This document shows positions 43,087 through 52,500 of a stretch of DNA of 64,000 nucleotides, piece after piece (the stretch's first letter is position 1; each line of letters begins with the position of its first letter). A model generated the notes under the pieces. The model did not search any database, was not told where the DNA came from, and saw nothing but the letters and a program-made list of their open reading frames with translations. The stretch is from Jiangella rhizosphaerae (GTDB taxonomy: Bacteria > Actinomycetota > Actinomycetes > Jiangellales > Jiangellaceae), in the NCBI RefSeq assembly GCF_003579925.1, contig NZ_QUAL01000186.1, positions 1-64,000 of the forward strand. Reading direction: 5' to 3'. The translations under genes were made by a program, and so were the position numbers.

Positions 43087-43936
43087 CGCTCCGCGGCCGC
43101 GATCCGTGGGCGGGACCGGCCCGGGCTTCTCGTCGGCGGGTGTGGCGTTCGCCGGTGCGGTGCCGTTGGCCGTCCTCCTGCTGCCCCGTTCTCGTGCCGT
43201 GAACCCACGCCTCGAGCGGGTGGGGCGCATCGCGCGACGATGACCGCGTGGCTCACGGCGTCGCGGCCGAGCACGAGCAGCGATCAGGGGGACGGGGCGA
43301 GCCTGGGCACACTCGGCGTTGCTGGCGTGGTCTCGATGGGGCGTTGGTGCTTGTGGACAGCCATGATCATCAACGATCGCGGACATCACCAGGCGTTCTC
43401 CCGCTCCACCGGGACTGCGGGCCTGGTGACGCACCAAGACGCCTGGTGATGGCCCGCGGATCTCGGCGACGTCTCACCACGTGGGCACCGCGCCGGCCAT
43501 CGCGGCGTTGATGGCCGTCACCGTCCTCGATGTCGAGCACCGTCTTCGTGCCACGCAGACGACGGTTGCCAACATCGAAGACGGCTCACGCATCGAAGAC
43601 GCACCGACGTCGAACCCGGGCGAGTCGGCTGCACGTGGGCGGGACCATCGGGCAGCAGGGAACGGCCAGCGCCCTACCCGGCCGGTGCCACGACCCCGGC
43701 CACCGCGGCAAGCCCCGGCGAGCCCGGACACCGCCGCCCAGCCGTCAGGACCCGCGTTCGGCCGAACTCGTCCACGTCCGCGAGCCACCCGCGACTACCC
43801 CACGGAACCGCCCGCCGAGCCCCGTCACCGAGCCGCGGCCACAGTGAGGCCGCGCGCCGCCCGGTCCACGTCCCCGACGACACCGGCTTGACTAGGGAGG
43901 ATGACATGCAGATGACCTAACGGCGATGCTGGACGC
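43087..43936. other. 850-bp region without a convincing gene
   Basis: Several short ORFs cross this gap, but none has a credible start, known motif or a favoured codon pattern. It holds the inverted repeat at 43384-43451 and, near its end, a GGGAGGATG sequence upstream of the AfsR-type gene. It may be a decayed gene or regulatory DNA. Confidence 0.5.
43384..43451. repeat. 13-bp inverted repeat in the non-coding gap
   Basis: CATCACCAGGCGT (43384-43396) and ACGCCTGGTGATG (43439-43451) are perfect inverted arms 42 bp apart. A related GCCTGGTGA copy at 43421 lies between them, and GCGTTGGTGC lies just upstream. It may be a dispersed intergenic repeat or a transcription terminator. Confidence 0.5.
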
Positions 43937-46879
43937 GTGATCGCCTCGTCCCGCTCCGCCACCGGGGGTGACCGGCGCGCCGTCTGGTTCGGCCTGCTCG
44001 GCCCGTTCGAGCTCCGCATCGACGGCCGCACGGTGCTCGTGACGAGCGACCGCCTGCGCGGCATCATCGCGGTGCTGGCGTCGTCGGCCGGGCGGACGGT
44101 GTCGCTGGACGCGATCGGCGACTACGTGTGGGGCGACGAGCCTCCGGTCAACGTGCGGCGCACGGTTCAGACGTGGATCGCCCGCCTCCGCGCCATGCTG
44201 CCCGACGGCGTCGTCGCGAGCCGGCCGGGTGGGTACGCGCTCGACGTCGAGCCCGACCAGGTCGACGTGCTGTGGTTCGAAGCCCTGCTCGACGAGGCGG
44301 CCGCGGTCGCCGACCGGCAGACCGAGCGGAAGCTTATCGGCCAGGCGATCGAGCTCTGGCGGGGTGCGCCGTACGGCGGCATCGAGGCCGACGCGCTGGT
44401 GGCCCTCGAGGTGCCACGCCTGACCGAGCGCTACCTGAGCGCCCTGGAGCGGGCGGTCGACCTGGCGCTGGCCGCGGGTGAGATCGACGACGCGGCCGGG
44501 CGGCTGCGCGACGAGACCGGGCGGCATCCGCTGCGCGAGTCGCTGTGGGCGCGGCACCTGCGATCGCTCGCCGCGGCCGGCCGGACCGCCGAGGCGCTGG
44601 CGACGTACGAAGAGGTGCGGCAGCGGCTGGTCGACGAGCTGGGCGCCGATCCTGGGCCGGAGTTGCAGCGGCTGCACGCCGAGCTGCTGAACCCCGCGCC
44701 CGGCGGCGAGCCGGTCGGCGGCGCCGGTCCGTTGCCGGCAGCGTCGGCTCGCCCGGCCGCCAACGCCGGCGTCGTCCAGCCGCGTCAGCTGCCCGCCGAC
44801 GTCGCGTTCGTCGGACGGTCCGAGGCGCTGGCCGCGCTCGACGACGCGTTCGGGATCGCCGATCCCGATGGGTCCCGGACGGCGCTGGTCGCGGTCACGG
44901 GGCAGGGCGGATCGGGCAAGACGGCGTTGGTCGTGCACTGGGCGCACCGACGGCAGGCCGCGTTCCCCGACGGCCAGCTCTTCGTCGACATGCGGGGCTT
45001 CGCGGCCCGCCGGCCGCTCGAGCCGTTGACGGCGCTCGGCGAGGTGCTGAGCGGGCTCGGCGTCCCGGCCGACCAGGTCCCGGCCGGCCTGGACGCACGC
45101 GCGGCCCTGTACCGGACGCTGCTCGCGGATCGTCGCATGCTGGTCGTCCTCGACAACGTCCGCGACTCCGAGCAGGTCCGTCCGCTGCTCCCCGGCGCGG
45201 GTGGGCAGGTGCTGGTGACCAGCCGGAACGCGCTACGGGGGCTGTCGGCGCGCGAGGGCGCCCGCCGCATCGCCGTCGACCGGCTGCCCGCCGACGAGGC
45301 GGTCGCGCTGCTGACCGACCGGCTGCACAGGCACGGGCTGATGGTCGGCGGCGCCGACGCCGCGGGCGATCCGCACGGCCCTGACTCCACGCCGCGCCCT
45401 CACCTGGCCGGCGAGGGGCGGGACATCGGCGCGCCGATGGTCGGCGAACTGGCCGAGCTGTGTGAAGGGCTGCCGCTCGCCCTGCTCATCGCCGCGGAGT
45501 ACCTCGCTCGCCACCGCGACCGCGACCCGGCGGCGCTGGTCCGCGAGCTGCGCGACGGCCAGGCGAGGATGGAGGCGCTGGACGACATCGACGACGGTCC
45601 GACGGCCAGTGTGCGGGCGGTCATCTCGTGGTCGTACGCCGCTCTCGACCCCGAGTCGGCGCGGATCTTCCGGTTCCTCGGATGGGTGACCCCGCTGGAG
45701 TTCAGCGCCGAGCTGGCCGCGTCCGTCGTCCAGTTGCCGCTGCCCCGGGTGCGGCGGCTGCTGGACCACCTCGCCGACCTCTCGCTCGTGGTCAGCGCGC
45801 GCGGCCGCTACCGCTTCCACGACCTCGTCCGCGTGTACGCCGCGCTGCTCGCCGGCGCGGTCGACGACCCCGATGAGCTGACGGCGGCCGGCCATCGCGG
45901 CCTCGCCTGGTACGTCCACAGCCTTCGCAACGCCGCCGACCGGCTGCGCCCCAAGGCGCCGGGGGCGCCGCCGCTTCCCGGTCCGTCCCCCGACGTCCAG
46001 CCGGTGACCTTCGCCGATCGCGAGTCGGCGTGGGCCTGGTGCCGGCTCGAGCACCGGGCCCTCATGTTCCTGACCCAGCGGCTCTCCGAGCTCGGCGGAT
46101 ACGAGGAGGTCTGGCAGCTGACGTGGGACTTCGGCCGGGTCCTGCTCATCGGCACGGCGCACCAGAACGAGCGCATCGAGGTCGCGCTGGCCGGCGTCGC
46201 CGCGGCGAGACACGTGAGTGAGGTCGCCCTGTACGTCGCCTACAACAATCTCGGCAACGCCTACCACCGCGGCGGCGCCGGCGAGCAGGCGGCCGCCTGT
46301 CTGCGCAAGGCTCTCGCCGGCTGCCGTGCAGCAGGTGACGTCGGCACGGAGTCGGCCGTGCTGATGAACCTGGGGATCACCCAGAACCGGGCCGGCGACC
46401 TGGAGGCCGCGGTCGAGACCTACCAGGAGTCGCTGGCGGCGGCCGCCCGATGGGAGCGGTCCGGCACCCCGGCGATGCTCCCGCCCGAGGTCGCGGGCTG
46501 CCACCTCAACCTCGGGAACACGCTCACCCTGCTCGGCCGCTACGAGGAGAGCATCGCCCACGCCCGCGAGGCGCTGGCGCTCAGCCGGCGGTCCGGCAAC
46601 CGGATCATCGAGGGCATGAGCCTGGGCAACCTCGCCGAGGCGTGCCTGCGGACCGGCGATCCGCACCGCGCCGCCGACTACGCCGCGGCCGCCATGGCGC
46701 TGCTGCGCGAGATCGGCGCGACGGACGGCCTGGTCAACGTGCTGCTGACGGAGACGCAGATCAAGGTGGCGCTGGGCCGCCAGGACGAGGCGGCAGCCGC
46801 CCGCGACGAGGGCCTCAGACTGCTGGGGACGTCAGACGATCCTCGCCGGCAGCGGTTCGACGCCGCGCTGGGCGGCTGA
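43937..46879 (+). CDS. AfsR/SARP-type regulator with BTAD, NB-ARC and TPR domains
   Basis: A 980-residue regulator from GTG 43937. The winged-helix DNA-binding domain (about 18-105) has FGLLGPFELRIDG and SLDAIGDYVWGDEPP; the bacterial transcriptional activation domain (about 110-255) has LRDETGRHPLRE and EELG-type LVDELGADPGPELQ. The NB-ARC ATPase has Walker A GQGGSGKTALVVHW (about residues 320-333) and RMLVVLDNVRD as Walker B. TPR-like helices fill the last 230 residues (YNNLGNAYHRGG, MNLGITQNRAGDLEAA). Such proteins activate secondary metabolism or stress genes after ATP-driven assembly. No biosynthetic cluster is next to it. Confidence 0.92.
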   Translation: MIASSRSATGGDRRAVWFGLLGPFELRIDGRTVLVTSDRLRGIIAVLASSAGRTVSLDAIGDYVWGDEPPVNVRRTVQTWIARLRAMLPDGVVASRPGGYALDVEPDQVDVLWFEALLDEAAAVADRQTERKLIGQAIELWRGAPYGGIEADALVALEVPRLTERYLSALERAVDLALAAGEIDDAAGRLRDETGRHPLRESLWARHLRSLAAAGRTAEALATYEEVRQRLVDELGADPGPELQRLHAELLNPAPGGEPVGGAGPLPAASARPAANAGVVQPRQLPADVAFVGRSEALAALDDAFGIADPDGSRTALVAVTGQGGSGKTALVVHWAHRRQAAFPDGQLFVDMRGFAARRPLEPLTALGEVLSGLGVPADQVPAGLDARAALYRTLLADRRMLVVLDNVRDSEQVRPLLPGAGGQVLVTSRNALRGLSAREGARRIAVDRLPADEAVALLTDRLHRHGLMVGGADAAGDPHGPDSTPRPHLAGEGRDIGAPMVGELAELCEGLPLALLIAAEYLARHRDRDPAALVRELRDGQARMEALDDIDDGPTASVRAVISWSYAALDPESARIFRFLGWVTPLEFSAELAASVVQLPLPRVRRLLDHLADLSLVVSARGRYRFHDLVRVYAALLAGAVDDPDELTAAGHRGLAWYVHSLRNAADRLRPKAPGAPPLPGPSPDVQPVTFADRESAWAWCRLEHRALMFLTQRLSELGGYEEVWQLTWDFGRVLLIGTAHQNERIEVALAGVAAARHVSEVALYVAYNNLGNAYHRGGAGEQAAACLRKALAGCRAAGDVGTESAVLMNLGITQNRAGDLEAAVETYQESLAAAARWERSGTPAMLPPEVAGCHLNLGNTLTLLGRYEESIAHAREALALSRRSGNRIIEGMSLGNLAEACLRTGDPHRAADYAAAAMALLREIGATDGLVNVLLTETQIKVALGRQDEAAAARDEGLRLLGTSDDPRRQRFDAALGG

Positions 46880-47057
46880 TCGCGCGGTGCTGCGACGGCG
46901 TCAGCCCTCGGCGCCGCTTGAACGCCGCACTCAGCGCGAACGCGCTGCCGTACCCGACCTGACGGGCGATGCTCTCGATGGTCGCGTCGCTCTCGCGCAG
47001 CAGGTCGGCGGCGACCGACAGCCGCCAGCCGGCCAGGTAGCTCATCGGCGGCTCGCC
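46815..47057 (-). pseudogene. Remnant of an AraC-family regulator
   Basis: The minus frame from about 47057 to 46884 encodes GEPPMSYLAGWRL, then ADLLRESDATIESIARQVGY and AFKRRRGLTPSQHR, the second half of an AraC-type double HTH. The sensor domain and first HTH are missing: upstream codons in the same frame have no AraC features. The frame then runs on 65 bp into the 3' end of the AfsR-type gene. A truncated, probably non-functional leftover of a deletion. Confidence 0.7.
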
Positions 47058-47177
47058 GGCCGGTGTCCACGGCGGGGACGCCCGGGCGCCCTGCGGTGAA
47101 CGGACGCGACCGGCGGGCGGCGATGTGCCGCCCGCCGGCCGAGTCGAGCGGGGGTGAGCCGTGAACGGACCGGTCGC

Positions 47178-49685
47178 TCAGGCCGCGTGCATCGCGCGGC
47201 GGCGGGCCCGCAGTGCCAGCACGCCGGCCGCCACCAGGAGCGCCGCGAGCGCGAGACCCCCGGCCGTCCACACGCCGGTGTCGGGCAGCAGGTCGTCGTC
47301 CCCGCCGGAGCCCTCGTCAGAGCCGTCCGCGGCACCGTCGTCAGACCCGTCGCCGGAACCGTCCTCCGACCCGTCGCCGGACTCGTCACCGGGGCCGTCC
47401 GTCGGGGAGCCGGTGGGCTCGTCCGACGGCGACGGCGTGGACGTCGGGTTCTCGGGGGCCGAGGTGACCCGCAGCAGCACGTCGGTGCCGTCCCACACGG
47501 CGTCGAAGGCGTACTCGCCGGAGGTGACCTCCTGCGCCGGCAGGTCGGTGCTGCCCGGTCCCGCCGTGGTGACGACGGCGAACTCGTCGCCCTCGGCGGG
47601 CGCGAAGCCGTCGAGGACCGTGACGTCCCAGGTGAGGTCGCCGAGGGTCTGGTGATCCGTGGCGATCCGGTCGAACGTGCCGCACGGCTCGTGGCCACCG
47701 AGCTCGACGCCGAGGGTGCCGTCACCGGTGAACTCGCCGTTGACGGTGAGACAGCCGGGCGACGCGCCCGCGGCGACCGTCCCCGACTCCAGCGTCAGCG
47801 ACCCGACGGTGCCGGTGCCGCGCAGCGACCCCTGCACCGTCGCCGCCGTCAGACCGAGGTCGCCGTCCACGGCGACGGTCCCGCCGTCCACCGCGAGCCG
47901 CGAGCCGTCGGCGTTCTGCGTCCAGTCGCCGCCGAGCGTCAGCGCGCCGTCACCGCTGTGCCGCAGCGTCCCGCCGCCGCGCAGGTCGCCGCCGAACGCC
48001 GTCGCCGCCTCGCCCGTCACGTCCAGGCCGGACGCCGCGTCGACGAGCAGCACGGAGCCGGCCGAGCCGCTGAGCGCGCCGATCGCCTCGTTGTCGTTGA
48101 GCACGAACGCGCCGTCGCCGGTGATCGACAGTTCGGCGGTGTCGGGAACCAGGTCGTGCAGGTCGGCGTGGTTGCTGTGGATCGTCGTGACGTGAGCGTC
48201 CTGGATCTCGAGATCGCCGGTCACGGAGGTGTCGCGGCGCAGCGCGACCGCACCGCTCTCCGCGACCGTGTCGCCGGTGTAGGTGCTCGAGCCGCCCTCG
48301 CTGAAGATGATCGGCGCGTCGATGCCGGCGCTGGCCAGCTCCAGCCCGTCGATGCCCTCGACCGACACCAGGTCGACGAACGACGGCGTCGCCCGCGTCT
48401 CGACCCGGCCGCCGCCGGTCTCGAGCCGCACGTCCGTCACCGTCAGGCCCGCGCCGGGCGCCAGCGTGGCCAGCACCGACCGCGCGCCCAGCCGGATGTC
48501 CTCGTCGAGCGTGATGGTGTCGGCCGTGCCGACGGTGGCGCCGTTGCCCACCGTCGTGATGCCCGAGCCGGCCGGGCCCAGCGCGACGGCGTCGTTCACG
48601 ACGAGCAGCGATCCGGTGCCGCTGACCGACGTCAGACCCTCGTGGCCGAGCTGGCCCTCCTCGATGCTGAAGCTGCCCGGCGTCTCGATCGTGCCCACGC
48701 GCAGCTCGCCGTTGGGGTCGCTGGTCAGGCTGGCGAACTGCGGCACCGTCGCGGCGCCGTGGAGGTCGAGCGCGTCGTCGCCGAGGTGGAGGTCTCCGGC
48801 GAACTCGAGCGGGTCGCCGCCGGTGCCGCCCTGGACGCGCACCCAGGCGCCGACCGTCACCGGCTCGGCGAGGGTGACGGCGTGCGGCCCGGCGACCAGC
48901 GAGTACGGCTCGAGGACGCCGCCGGCGCCGAGCGTGATGGGCCGCTGGAACTCGGTGTCGCCGGTGAACTCCAGCGTCGCGTCCTCGACGACGGTGACCG
49001 CGCCGCCGGCGCCGCCGCAGTCGTCGCCCCCGCAGCGCAGCGTGACCGCGTCCTCGAGGCCGATCGTGCCGGCGTAGGTGGTGCCGCGCAGTTCGACGGT
49101 GCCGCCACCCCAGAACCGCAGGGCCTGGTCGCCGCCGCCGATCCGGGTCCGCAGCGTGGCACCGTCGGCGACGTTCACGATGTCCGTCGCGTCGGCCCCC
49201 TGGGCGAACCGCAGCTGGTGCGGCGCCTCGATCGTGAGGTCGGCGGCGACGTGGTGCAGGTGCTCGCCGGCGCCTGACGGGACCTCCAGGCTCGTCGCCA
49301 GCGTCGTCGGCGCGGAGACGTTGAAGAAGTGCGCCTCGATGTCGTCGCCGGAGAGGGCGTAGCCGGGCTCCTCGACCCGCAGCACGCTGAACGTGGTGCC
49401 GCCGAGGTCGTTGACGGCCTCCGTGTCGGCCGCGCCGGCGCCGAAGACTACGCCGTCGCCGTCGCCGGGGGCTCCGCCTCCGCAATCGGCCCAGTTCTGT
49501 GCGGTGGACCAGTTAGCATCGGCCGCGGCTCCGGTCCAGCGGCAGGTCAAGCCGAGGGCCTGGGCGGGTGTGGCGGGAAGTGTCAGTGCGAGCACAGCCG
49601 TGGTGGCGGCGCAGGTGGCGGCGGCCCGGAAGCGGGCATGGGTCGTCGAAGTCACGGGCTCGACCGTAGGGAGGGGGCGCGGCAT
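47178..49685 (-). CDS. LPxTG-anchored beta-helix surface protein
   Basis: An 835-residue secreted protein from ATG 49685 (GTG 49655 possible). A signal peptide with core AATTAVLALTLPATPAQALG is followed by about 680 residues of short beta-strand turns (GAGTL/GDG-rich units), including ASPGCLTVNGEFTGDGTLGV, the pattern of autotransporter-type beta-helix passengers. An acidic Ser/Gly/Asp linker (about 755-797) leads to the sortase signal LPDTG (800-804), a hydrophobic span and RARRRAMHAA. It should be anchored to peptidoglycan. Seven or more cysteines lie in the N-terminal third. Its divergent neighbour 21 bp away is a LuxR-type regulator. Confidence 0.85.
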   Translation of the reverse strand: MPRPLPTVEPVTSTTHARFRAAATCAATTAVLALTLPATPAQALGLTCRWTGAAADANWSTAQNWADCGGGAPGDGDGVVFGAGAADTEAVNDLGGTTFSVLRVEEPGYALSGDDIEAHFFNVSAPTTLATSLEVPSGAGEHLHHVAADLTIEAPHQLRFAQGADATDIVNVADGATLRTRIGGGDQALRFWGGGTVELRGTTYAGTIGLEDAVTLRCGGDDCGGAGGAVTVVEDATLEFTGDTEFQRPITLGAGGVLEPYSLVAGPHAVTLAEPVTVGAWVRVQGGTGGDPLEFAGDLHLGDDALDLHGAATVPQFASLTSDPNGELRVGTIETPGSFSIEEGQLGHEGLTSVSGTGSLLVVNDAVALGPAGSGITTVGNGATVGTADTITLDEDIRLGARSVLATLAPGAGLTVTDVRLETGGGRVETRATPSFVDLVSVEGIDGLELASAGIDAPIIFSEGGSSTYTGDTVAESGAVALRRDTSVTGDLEIQDAHVTTIHSNHADLHDLVPDTAELSITGDGAFVLNDNEAIGALSGSAGSVLLVDAASGLDVTGEAATAFGGDLRGGGTLRHSGDGALTLGGDWTQNADGSRLAVDGGTVAVDGDLGLTAATVQGSLRGTGTVGSLTLESGTVAAGASPGCLTVNGEFTGDGTLGVELGGHEPCGTFDRIATDHQTLGDLTWDVTVLDGFAPAEGDEFAVVTTAGPGSTDLPAQEVTSGEYAFDAVWDGTDVLLRVTSAPENPTSTPSPSDEPTGSPTDGPGDESGDGSEDGSGDGSDDGAADGSDEGSGGDDDLLPDTGVWTAGGLALAALLVAAGVLALRARRRAMHAA

Positions 49686-49706
49686 GGACGAGTGGGGTTC
49701 CTACGT

Positions 49707-51569
49707 ATGCCACTGGCCGGGCATGGGGGTTTCTACGGTTTCTCGGCGGTGCCGGTGATACGCGGCCTCGTCGACGGCGAGGCGGCCGCGCTCGCGGGCC
49801 GGTCGCTGCCGGCGCTGACGGGCGGCGCTCTGGCCGCCGCGCTGGAGTCGTCGCCGTCCGGCGTGCTGCGGCTGGCCCGGTACGAGCAGCTCAGTGGCCG
49901 CGAGCGGCCGGCGCACGATCGGCTCACCGCGGTGCTGCCGACCGTCGCGGACCCGTCGCTGCGCCGGGACCTCGAGGTCCAGCTGCAGCTCGGGGTGGCG
50001 TTCGAGCCGGCTTTCGGCGCGTTCACGCTCTCGCTCGACGGGCCGCCCGGCGTCGTCGAGTCGTCGGCGACGGCTGTCCGCGCACTGGTCGCCGTCGCGT
50101 TCGATCGTCTCGTCATGGACGGCATCGAGCCCGCGGGCGGCTGGACCGCGGCGCCGTCGGTGGCGGACTGGGCGGAGCAGTTGTCGCTCGAGGAGCGGGC
50201 CCGGCTCGGTCTGCTGGAGCTGCTCGCCCGCGACGACCCGGCCGAGATCCTCGACGCGATCGACCTGCTGTACTGGGTGCCGACGCTGTCGCTGGCGCAC
50301 TCGCTGGTCGTCGAGGGGCTGCAGGTCGCCGACGCCGCCCGTCGTGCGGCCGAGCGTGCGGGACTCGGTGCGATCGGCCCGTTCCTCGACCACATCACCG
50401 GTTGCTGCTATACCACCCAGCTGCGGGTGGCCGAGGCGGCGGACATGGTCGACCGCGCACTGGCCGGGTTCGAGGAGTCCGGCAACTGGTCGTGGTGGAT
50501 GCACGTGCGCTCGATCCAGCACGTCCTCGCCGTGATGTCGCGTGAGCAGCCGCCCGGTGGCGGCACGTCGTCGTCGGAGCTGGAGCGGCTGCTCCTCATG
50601 GGCGACTGGCGGGATGGCCGGCGGTCGCTCGGGCACTCGGTGCTCATGGAGCTGGCGATCGTGCTCACCAGTCTCGGCGACGCCGACGGAGCCCGCCGCA
50701 TCATCCTCGCCGACGGCGACATCGACGACCTGGTGCTCACCAACCCCGACCGCGCGCTGACGGCCGAGATGCTGTGCGCGGCCGCCGTGGCCGACGGCGA
50801 CACCGTCGAGGCGGCGCGGCTGCAGCGCATCGTCGACCACATGATGCCGTCGCCGTACGTCCTCATCGTGCGGGAACGGATGCAGGCGCTGCTGTCGGGG
50901 ACCGCGGTGCAGGAGGCGCCCGTCGTCGAGGACCTGGGCCACGGGTTCGAGGTCTTCCGGACCCGGTGGCTGCTGCTGTCCGACGCCGTCCGCCGCGGCC
51001 GCCGCGACGCCGCGCTGGGCGCGCTGGCGAACCTCGACGCCTACGCCACCGAGGCGCGGATCGCCGCCGTCCGGACCCGGGCCGTGCAGCTGTTCCGCGC
51101 ACCGGTGGCCCCCGCTGACGGGGTGCTGAGCACCCGGCAGCTCGAGGTCGCCACGCTCGCGGCCGCCGGGCGGACGAACCGGGAGATCGCGGCGGCGCTG
51201 TTCCTCGGCGTGCGGACGGTGGAGGGCTACGTGGCCAGTGCGCTGCGCGCCCTCGGGCTGGCGCGGCGCGAGGACCTCGCGACGGTGTCGCTGCCGGTCT
51301 CGCTCGGGGCGGCGTCCGAGGTGGCGGAGCCGGTGTACCTGACCCTGCGGCAGGGCCAGGTGGCGGCGTTGATCGCCGCGGGCGCGAGCAACCTCGACAT
51401 CGCCGACACGCTCGGCATCACCGAGAAGACGGTCGACAAGCACATCGCGGCGATCAAGGACCGGACCGGGCTGGGCACCCGGACGGCCATCGCCGCGTCG
51501 TTCCACACCGTCCTCGCCCGGGCCGCCCTGCCCGCCGAGGTCCGCGGCCCCGTCCGGGCTGATGGGTGA
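49707..51569 (+). CDS. Transcriptional regulator with two tandem LuxR-type HTH domains
   Basis: A 620-residue regulator from ATG 49707 (GTG 49749 is an alternative). The first 460 residues are helical, TPR-like, without a Walker A motif. The C-terminus has two LuxR/NarL HTHs in series: LSTRQLEVATLAAAGRTNRE followed by IAAALFLGVRTVEGYV (about residues 473-520), and LTLRQGQVAALIAAGASNLD followed by IADTLGITEKTVDKHI (about 545-590). LuxR regulators normally carry one such domain. It is divergent from the LPxTG gene, a plausible target. The stop codon lies in an inverted repeat shared with the convergent methyltransferase pseudogene. Confidence 0.85.
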   Translation: MPLAGHGGFYGFSAVPVIRGLVDGEAAALAGRSLPALTGGALAAALESSPSGVLRLARYEQLSGRERPAHDRLTAVLPTVADPSLRRDLEVQLQLGVAFEPAFGAFTLSLDGPPGVVESSATAVRALVAVAFDRLVMDGIEPAGGWTAAPSVADWAEQLSLEERARLGLLELLARDDPAEILDAIDLLYWVPTLSLAHSLVVEGLQVADAARRAAERAGLGAIGPFLDHITGCCYTTQLRVAEAADMVDRALAGFEESGNWSWWMHVRSIQHVLAVMSREQPPGGGTSSSELERLLLMGDWRDGRRSLGHSVLMELAIVLTSLGDADGARRIILADGDIDDLVLTNPDRALTAEMLCAAAVADGDTVEAARLQRIVDHMMPSPYVLIVRERMQALLSGTAVQEAPVVEDLGHGFEVFRTRWLLLSDAVRRGRRDAALGALANLDAYATEARIAAVRTRAVQLFRAPVAPADGVLSTRQLEVATLAAAGRTNREIAAALFLGVRTVEGYVASALRALGLARREDLATVSLPVSLGAASEVAEPVYLTLRQGQVAALIAAGASNLDIADTLGITEKTVDKHIAAIKDRTGLGTRTAIAASFHTVLARAALPAEVRGPVRADG

Positions 51570-51609
51570 GCGTCTACTGTCGCTCTGGCAACACCAACCG
51601 CTCACCCAT
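51562..51609. terminator. Bidirectional stem-loop between convergent genes
   Basis: ATGGGTGAGCG (51562-51572) pairs with CGCTCACCCAT (51599-51609), an 11-bp perfect stem and 26-nt loop. It covers the stop codons of both the LuxR-type gene and the methyltransferase reading frame. No T-run on either side. Confidence 0.55.
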
Positions 51610-52401
51610 GACGTGGCTTCGTGCCGACGAGGACGTCGACCGCGCGCTGCAGCACGGCCCCGCCGCCCACCTCGTCCGGCAGTGCGACGAAGCGGCGGCG
51701 GAACTCGCGCCGCGCCTCGCCGGGCAGGTCGTCGACGAACGCGCGGTAGCCGTGGGACAGAGCCCACCGCCACAGCGTCTCGCCGTCCGGCACCGGAATC
51801 GCGACCTCCACGTGCCGCGCGGTCGGACCGGCGAATCCGGCGGCCGCCAGCAGGCCGCGGAGGTCGACGGGCGCACCCATCCCGCCGTGCGGCGGCAGGA
51901 GCTCGGCGAACCCGGCGAACAGCCCGTCCATCGCGCCCTGGACGGCGTGCGGCGACGGCGAGCGGACGGCGGCGAGCGGACGGCGGCGCCGGCGGAGACG
52001 GCGATCCGCCCGCCGGGCGCGAGGACGCGGAACGCCTCGCCGGCGGCGGCCACCGGATCGTCGAGCACGTGCAGGACGAACGTCGACCCCACCACGTCGA
52101 TGGACGCGTCGGGGAGATCGAGCCGGTGCGCGTCCATGACCCGGGCGTCGGCCGCGGGGAACGCAGCCCGCAGCCGCGCGACCATCGCCGGAGCGGCGTC
52201 GATCGCGGTCACCGCGCACCCCGCGCGCAGGGCCGGTCCCGTCAGCGCGCCGCGGCCGGCCCCGAGGTCGAGGAAGCGCGTCCCCGGAGCGAGCTCCAGT
52301 GCGGCTACGAACCGCTCGCCGACCTCACGGAAGAACGGCAGCACATCGTCGTAGTCGCCGGCGATGCGGTCGAACACGCGCCAGGAGGACTCATCTGCCA
52401 C
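51602..52401 (-). pseudogene. SAM-dependent methyltransferase broken by a 14-bp tandem duplication
   Basis: From GTG 52401 the frame encodes a class I methyltransferase: FLDLGAGRGALTGPAL (SAM-binding motif I), VTAIDAAPAMVARL, DVVGSTFVLHVLDD and EAFRVLAPGGRIAVS. At 51984-51957 the frame shifts; beyond it the expected C-terminus continues in another frame (GAMDGLFAGFAELLPPHGG through VDVLVGTKPRHG, stop at 51602). The break coincides with two exact copies of a 14-bp unit. Removing one copy joins the two frames exactly. As read, the protein would run on to 51574 with an unrelated Arg/Ser-rich tail. Assembly error remains possible. Confidence 0.75.
51957..51984. repeat. 14-bp exact tandem duplication
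   Basis: GGCGAGCGGACGGC occurs at 51957-51970 and again at 51971-51984, followed by a partial GGCG. Fourteen extra bases shift the methyltransferase frame by two. Confidence 0.85.
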
Positions 52402-52500
52402 GGCCGCAGTCTCTGGCCCGTCGCATCGCACGGGCAACGGGTTTGCGCGTCCCAGTAGCGCGAGCCCAGCGCCGTCCGACCGGCACCGCGGCCCGCGCGC

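Noticed and set aside
43481-43891. A 136-codon ORF in the gap before the AfsR-type gene
   Set aside because: Low-complexity Pro/Arg/Ala sequence, overlapping ORFs in other frames and no motif; not enough to call a gene.
47161-49277. Long plus-strand frames across the LPxTG gene
   Set aside because: They are antisense reading frames created by high third-position GC; the minus-strand protein has signal peptide, repeats and sorting signal.
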